DNA from: Rubellimicrobium thermophilum DSM 16684
GTDB taxonomy: Bacteria; Pseudomonadota; Alphaproteobacteria; Rhodobacterales; Rhodobacteraceae
Direction of reading: 5' to 3'
Length of the DNA: 64,000 bases
Assembly (NCBI RefSeq): GCF_000442315.1
Contig: NZ_KE557325.1
Span: 1 to 64,000, forward strand
In this document: one piece after another, positions 59,369 to 64,000 of the stretch
How the letters are laid out: each line of letters opens with the position of its first letter
Position numbering within the stretch: the first letter of the stretch is position 1
Position numbers and translations under genes: made by a program
Notes under the pieces: generated by a model
Seen by the model: the letters and a program-made list of their open reading frames with translations, nothing else
The model's database searches: none
What the model was told of the DNA's origin: nothing

Positions 59369-60394
59369 ATGGCCAACATCCAGCTTCGCAATGTCGTCAA
59401 GGCCTTCGGTGCCGCCAAGGTGATCAAGGGCGTGGATCTGGAGATCCGCCGGGGCGAGTTCATGGTCTTTGTCGGCCCCTCGGGCTGCGGCAAGTCCACC
59501 CTCCTGCGGCTGATCGCCGGGCTCGAGACGATCACCTCGGGCGATCTGCTCTTCGACGGAGAGCGGATGAACAGCGTCCTGCCCTCGAAGCGGGGCATCG
59601 CCATGGTGTTCCAGAGCTATGCGCTCTACCCGCACATGACGGTCTACGAGAACATGGCCTTCGGCATGAAACTGGCCGGGGCCTCGAAGGAGGAACTCGA
59701 CGCGCGGGTGCGGCGAGCAGCCAGAATGCTCCAGATCGACCATCTGCTCGAGCGGCTGCCGCGCCAGCTCTCGGGCGGGCAGCGGCAGCGGGTGGCCATC
59801 GGGCGGGCCATCACCCGCGATCCCCGCGTGTTCCTCTTCGACGAGCCGCTGTCCAATCTCGATGCCGCGCTGCGGGTTGCCACCCGGCTCGAGATCGCCA
59901 AGCTGCATCACGAGATGCGCGACGTGACCATGATCTATGTCACGCATGACCAGGTCGAGGCGATGACCCTGGCCGACCGCATCTGCGTGCTGCGCGATGG
60001 CCGCGTCGAGCAGGTGGGCACCCCGGCCGAGCTCTATGACCATCCCGCCAATCTCTTCGTCGCGGGATTCATCGGCAGCCCGCGGATGAATTTCATCGAA
60101 GGGCCGATCGCGGCCGAACATGGCTGCGCCACCCTGGGCGTGCGCTCGGAGCATCTCGATCTCGTTTCCGAGGAGGAGGGGACCTGGACGGGCCGCGTCG
60201 TCCATGCCGAGGATCTGGGTTCGGACAACTATCTGTTCGTGGACATGGGCCTGTCCGAACCGGTGATCGTGCGCCAGCCCGGCAAGGTTGCCGTGGCCAT
60301 GGGCGAACAGGTCTGGCTGCGTCCCCAGCCGGGACGGCTCCATCGCTTCGACGGGAACGGCCAGCCGATCCCTGTGCCGATGGCCGCCGAATAG
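59369..60394 (+). CDS. Sugar ABC transporter ATPase (ThuK/MalK/UgpC-type)
   Basis: 341 residues. Walker [11 protein letters not shown]-loop [19 protein letters not shown], signature [15 protein letters not shown], Walker [17 protein letters not shown]-loop [12 protein letters not shown], and a C-terminal OB/TOBE domain ([16 protein letters not shown]). It energises the preceding permeases. Note the intact YPHMTV segment here, the region scrambled in potA above. Confidence 0.93.
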   Translation: MANIQLRNVVKAFGAAKVIKGVDLEIRRGEFMVFVGPSGCGKSTLLRLIAGLETITSGDLLFDGERMNSVLPSKRGIAMVFQSYALYPHMTVYENMAFGMKLAGASKEELDARVRRAARMLQIDHLLERLPRQLSGGQRQRVAIGRAITRDPRVFLFDEPLSNLDAALRVATRLEIAKLHHEMRDVTMIYVTHDQVEAMTLADRICVLRDGRVEQVGTPAELYDHPANLFVAGFIGSPRMNFIEGPIAAEHGCATLGVRSEHLDLVSEEEGTWTGRVVHAEDLGSDNYLFVDMGLSEPVIVRQPGKVAVAMGEQVWLRPQPGRLHRFDGNGQPIPVPMAAE

Positions 60395-60538
60395 ACAGCA
60401 GGCGAACCGGCAACAGGCGGGGCGCGCCTCTGCCTGCATCGCTGTGGACGCGGCGGGCCGCCCCGCCCTTGATTCTGCCTGCCGGGAGGCCCAGCTTCCC
60501 ACGGCATGCGGTTTCGGGCTGCTTCGGGGGTCTGGGCG

Positions 60539-61807
60539 ATGGCGAAGGATGCAGGGGCAGCGCCGGACGATCCGCTGGCCAAGCCCGAATGGGCGCTGTC
60601 GCGGCGCGAGCGGCGCGCGGCCGAGCGGGCCCGGCTGGGGCGTCCTCCGGCCCGGCGCAAATGGCCCTGGGTCCTGGCTGGCCTGCTGCTGGTCGCGGGG
60701 ATCGCGCTCTGGCTGGGGCAGGACCGCCTCGTGGCTTCCGTGCCCCCGCCTTCGGCAGAGGCCGGGACGGCCGGGGCGGCCGCGACGGAACCGGGGGCCG
60801 GGCCCGCGCCGCGTCTCACCCAGATCAACCGTGGCGAATGGGCGCGGATCGAGCCGTCAACCCAGCGCCGGACGGTGCGCGTGATCGGCACGCTGGCCCC
60901 CGTCCGGCAGGCGACCGTCGCCGCCGAGACCGGGGGGCTGGTGGAGGCCGTTCTGGTGCGCCCGGGCGATGCGGTGGAGGAGGGGCAGATCCTCGTCGAG
61001 CTCGATATCGAGCGGGCGCGGATCGACCTTGATCTGGCGCGGAGCAATCTGGCCGCCACGCAGGCGCAGCTTGCCCTGGCCGAAGGGCAGCTCGAGCGGT
61101 CCGAGGCGCTCGTGGCGCGCGGCGTGGCGGCCGAGACGACGCTGGCCGAGGTGCGGGCCAATGTCGAAAGCCTGCGGGCCAATCTGGCCGCGCAGCAGGA
61201 TCAGGTGCGGGCGGCGGAACTGGCGGTGGAGCGCGCGGCGGTCACTGCGCCTTTCGATGGCGTGGTCGCGCAGCGCAGCGTGGATCCGGGAAGCGTCGTC
61301 GCCGCCGGCACGCCGCTCATGACGATCGTCGATCTGGATCGGATGGAGCTGCTCGGTCAGGCGCCGGTGCGCGCCGGATCCGCGGTGCGGCCGGGACAGC
61401 GCGTCGATCTGACGGTGGAGGGGATCGCGCAGCGGCGCTTCGAGGGCCGTGTGAGCCGCATCGCGCCGGTTGCCGCCGAAGGGACGCGCATGCTGACGGT
61501 CTATGTGGAGGTGGACAACTCCGAGGGGCTTCTGCTGGGCGGCATGTTCGCCACGGGTGAGATCGTGCTGGCCGAGGCGGAGGGCGTGCTGGCCGTCCCG
61601 CAGGAGGCGTTGCGTCAGGATGCGGAGGGCGATTTCCTCTTCGTCATCGTCGATGGCGTGCTGGAACGCCGTGCGGTCACCCCGGGCGAGGTCTGGTCCG
61701 GGGGGCTGATCGGGATCGCGCGGGGGTTGTCCCCGGGAGAGGCAGTCGTGACAGCGCCGCTCGAGGGGATCGAGGCCGGCGAGGCCGTGACCCTCGTGGA
61801 GTTCTGA
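60539..61807 (+). CDS. RND efflux periplasmic adaptor (membrane-fusion protein)
   Basis: About 422 residues. Short cytoplasmic basic N terminus (RRERRAAERARLGRPPARRK), one membrane helix (WPWVLAGLLLVAGIALWLG), a lipoyl-like barrel-sandwich domain (TVAAETGGLVEAVLVRPGDAVEEGQIL), a coiled-coil hairpin (LDLARSNLAATQAQLALAEG ... LAVERAAVTAPFDGVV) and a beta-barrel/MP domain. Links the RND pump to an outer-membrane channel; no channel gene is in view. Start could also be 60506 (GGAGG about 15 bases upstream); 60539 is preferred for length. Confidence 0.88.
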   Translation: MAKDAGAAPDDPLAKPEWALSRRERRAAERARLGRPPARRKWPWVLAGLLLVAGIALWLGQDRLVASVPPPSAEAGTAGAAATEPGAGPAPRLTQINRGEWARIEPSTQRRTVRVIGTLAPVRQATVAAETGGLVEAVLVRPGDAVEEGQILVELDIERARIDLDLARSNLAATQAQLALAEGQLERSEALVARGVAAETTLAEVRANVESLRANLAAQQDQVRAAELAVERAAVTAPFDGVVAQRSVDPGSVVAAGTPLMTIVDLDRMELLGQAPVRAGSAVRPGQRVDLTVEGIAQRRFEGRVSRIAPVAAEGTRMLTVYVEVDNSEGLLLGGMFATGEIVLAEAEGVLAVPQEALRQDAEGDFLFVIVDGVLERRAVTPGEVWSGGLIGIARGLSPGEAVVTAPLEGIEAGEAVTLVEF

Positions 61808-61808
61808 C

Positions 61809-64000
61809 ATGTTCCTGACCCGGATCAGTGTGGGTCAGCCGGTCTTTGCGGCGATGGTGATGCTGGCCATCACCATCCTGGGCCTTGTGTCCTATTCCCG
61901 CCTACCCATCGAGCAGTTCCCGGATGTGGACTTTCCCGTCGTCGCGGCGGTCGTGTCCTATCCGGGGGCGAGCCCCGAAGCCGTCGAGGAGGATGTGATC
62001 CGCCCCATCGAGGAGGCGGTCAGCACCATCGCGGGGATCGACGAGATCCGCTCCACGGCGCAGCAGGGGCAGGGCATCGTGGTGATGATCTTCGACCTCG
62101 ATGTGCGCTCGGCGGATGCGGCCCAGGATGTGCGCGACCGTTTGGCCTCGGTGAGCGCGGGCTTCCCCGAAGGGGCCGAGGATCCCACCGTGCTGCGCTT
62201 CGACCCGGCCGAGCAGCCGGTCATCTCCGTCGCCATCTCGTCCGACCGGATGGCCCGGCGCGATCTGACGGCGCTGGCCGAGGATGTCGTGGCGCGGCGG
62301 CTCCTGACGATCCAGGGGGTGGGCCGGGCCTCGGTCGTCGGGGGGGGCGCCGCGGCAGATCGACATCCTTCTCGATCCCGACCGGATGAATGCCTACGGG
62401 ATCGGGGTCGGGCAGGTGACGGCCGCACTGACCGCCGAGAACCGCGACCGCCCCGCCGGCCAGATCGAAGGCGAATCGCGCGTCCGCTCTGTCACCGTCG
62501 AGGGGCGGATCGAACGGATGGAGGATTTCCTGTCGCTGCCCGTGGGGCAATCCGGCGGCCTGCCGGTGCTGCTGGGCGATGTGGCGACGATCCGCGCCGG
62601 CGAAGGGGATGTCACCTCTCTGGCGCTGCTTGACGGGCAGGCGGCCATTGCCATCGACGTGGTCAAGCAGCAGGGCGCCAATACCGTCGCCGTGGCCGAG
62701 GCGGTGCGCGCCGCCATCGCCGAGCTGCAGGCCACGGCGATGCCCGAGGGCGTGACGCTCGAGATCATCCGCGACAACGCCGTGCCGGTGGAGGAAAGCT
62801 TCGAGAGCGTGCAGGCCATGCTGATCGAGGGCGCCGCGCTGGCTGTCGTGATCGTGTTCCTGTTCCTCAACTCGTGGCGGAGCACGGTCATCACGGGGCT
62901 GACGCTGCCCATCTCGATCATCGGGACGATGACGGCGCTCCATGCCCTGGGCTTCACGCTCAATCTGATGACCCTGCTGGCGCTGTCGATCGCCATCGGC
63001 ATGCTGATCGACGATGCCATCGTCGTGCGCGAGAACATCACGCGCCATCTCCAGATGGGAAAGGGGCATGTCCGCGCCGCCCTGGAGGGAACGCAGGAGA
63101 TCGGCCTGGCCGTGGTGGCGACGACGCTGACCATCGTCGCGGTCTTCCTGCCGGTGGCCTTCATGGAAGGCATTCTCGGGCGCTTCTTCCTCCAGTTCGG
63201 TGTCACGGTGTCGGTGGCGGTGCTGATCTCGCTGTTCGTCGCCTTCACGCTGGATCCGATGCTGTCCTCGGTGTGGTATGACCCGGCCTCGGACCCCCGT
63301 GCTCCCAAGGGGGTGCTGTGGCGGATGGTGGCCTGGTTCGACCGGGGCTTCTCGGCCCTGGGTCGCGGCTATGCGGGGGTCATCCGCTGGGCCTTGCGGC
63401 ATCGCATCCTGACCCTGATCATCGCATTGCTGGCCTTTCTGGGGAGCTTCACCCTGCTGCCGCGGGTCGGAGTGGAGTTTGCCCCCTCGGTCGATACGGG
63501 CGAATTCGTGGTGGAGATCGAGGCCCCCACGGGATCGGCCCTGGCCTACACGGCCTCCAAGATCCGGCAGGTGGATGCCATCCTGCGGCAGTTCCCGGAG
63601 GTCGCACGGACCTATGCCACCGTCAATTCGGGCAGCACCGCTGCGGGGGCCCATGTCGCGACCCTCACCGTGGCCCTGGTTCCCTCTTCCGAGCGGACGC
63701 GCAGCCCCCAGGACATGACGGAACCGGTGCGCGAGGCGCTGTCGGTCGTGCCCGGCATCGAGGTCACCGTGGGCGCGGCCGGGGGACTGGGCCGGGTCGA
63801 GGCGCCGATCCAGGTGACCATCCAGGGCGACAGTTTCGCGGTTCTCGAAGGCATCGCGGCCGAGCTGTCGCGCCGGCTCGAGGCCATCGACGGGGTGAGG
63901 GATGTGACCTCGAGCCTGGCCGATGTGCAGTCCACGCTGGCGGTGCGGATCGACCGGGATGTGGCGGTGGATTTTGGCGTGTCCCCGGCCGAGGTGGGGG
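61809..64000 (+). CDS. RND efflux pump, AcrB/MdtB-like (frameshifted, 3' end cut by window)
   Basis: Inner-membrane proton-driven exporter. MFLTRISVGQPVFAAMVMLA, FPDVDFPVVAAVVSYPGASPE and, in the second frame, TM4 DD pair MLIDDAIVVRENI with proton-relay Asp, and TLTIVAVFLPVAFMEGILG. The frame breaks at eight G (62340-62347); with seven the sequence reads VVGGAPRQIDILLDPDRMNAY. About 730 of some 1040 residues lie in the window. Begins one base after the adaptor stop. Substrates unknown. Confidence 0.9.

Overview
The window reads as core chromosome of a high-GC alphaproteobacterium of the Rhodobacter/Paracoccus type (Rhodobacterales). Evidence is the Rhodobacter-style porin, the leuS-lptE-holA cluster, the DUF2849-cysI-cysH-DUF934-fpr sulfite-assimilation run, a 272-residue ferredoxin-NADP reductase, accD-folC overlap, a long-form urtB, and typical Val/Asp tRNAs with encoded CCA. 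I see no insertion sequence, prophage, integrase, CRISPR array or rRNA.

Layout. 1-1149: end of a HI0933-type flavoprotein. 1259-4821: surface-polysaccharide genes (YjbH-like and YjbF-like) plus two tandem small exported proteins. 4900-8930 (minus): leuS-lptE-holA. 9108-10217: porin. 10456-17037: yggS, two conserved unknowns, ilvD, then accD-folC and a secreted unknown. 17077-23032 (minus): complete urea transporter urtABCDE. 23537-25801: PepSY protein, response regulator and histidine kinase. 25810-31884: Lrp regulator divergent from the siroheme/sulfite/APS reduction operon, ending in fpr. 32000-38397: a low-complexity anchored protein, infC, sufT, tgt, lon. 38652-40416: three tRNAs and a histidine phosphatase. 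40798-45311: ABC-F ATPase, ndk, and two polyamine-catabolism genes. 45679-50982 (minus): an amidase followed by a potABCD-type polyamine importer. 51109-54720: KGG stress protein, MFS exporter, rfbB-rfbD. 54783-60394: LacI regulator and a four-gene ThuEFGK-like disaccharide importer, with matching palindromic operators before the regulator and before the binding protein. 60539-64000: RND efflux adaptor and the start of its pump.

How the genes work together. Three nutrient modules stand out. One reduces APS to sulfide with siroheme and probably ferredoxin electrons. One imports polyamines next to deacetylation and N-carbamoylputrescine hydrolysis. One is a LacI-controlled sugar importer. Gene packing is tight, with many ATGA overlaps.

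The dominant oddity is about fifteen apparent single-base indels in thirteen genes, several of them essential (holA, accD, ilvD). Most lie in G/C runs, and each complete gene returns to family length when one base is added or removed. This points to base-calling errors in the assembly rather than gene decay, so I annotate these genes as full-length CDS with a frameshift note. No clearly new biological system was found. The best candidates for follow-up are the tandem small exported proteins by yjbHF, the polyamine gene neighbourhood, the LacI operator pair, and the non-AUG start of infC.
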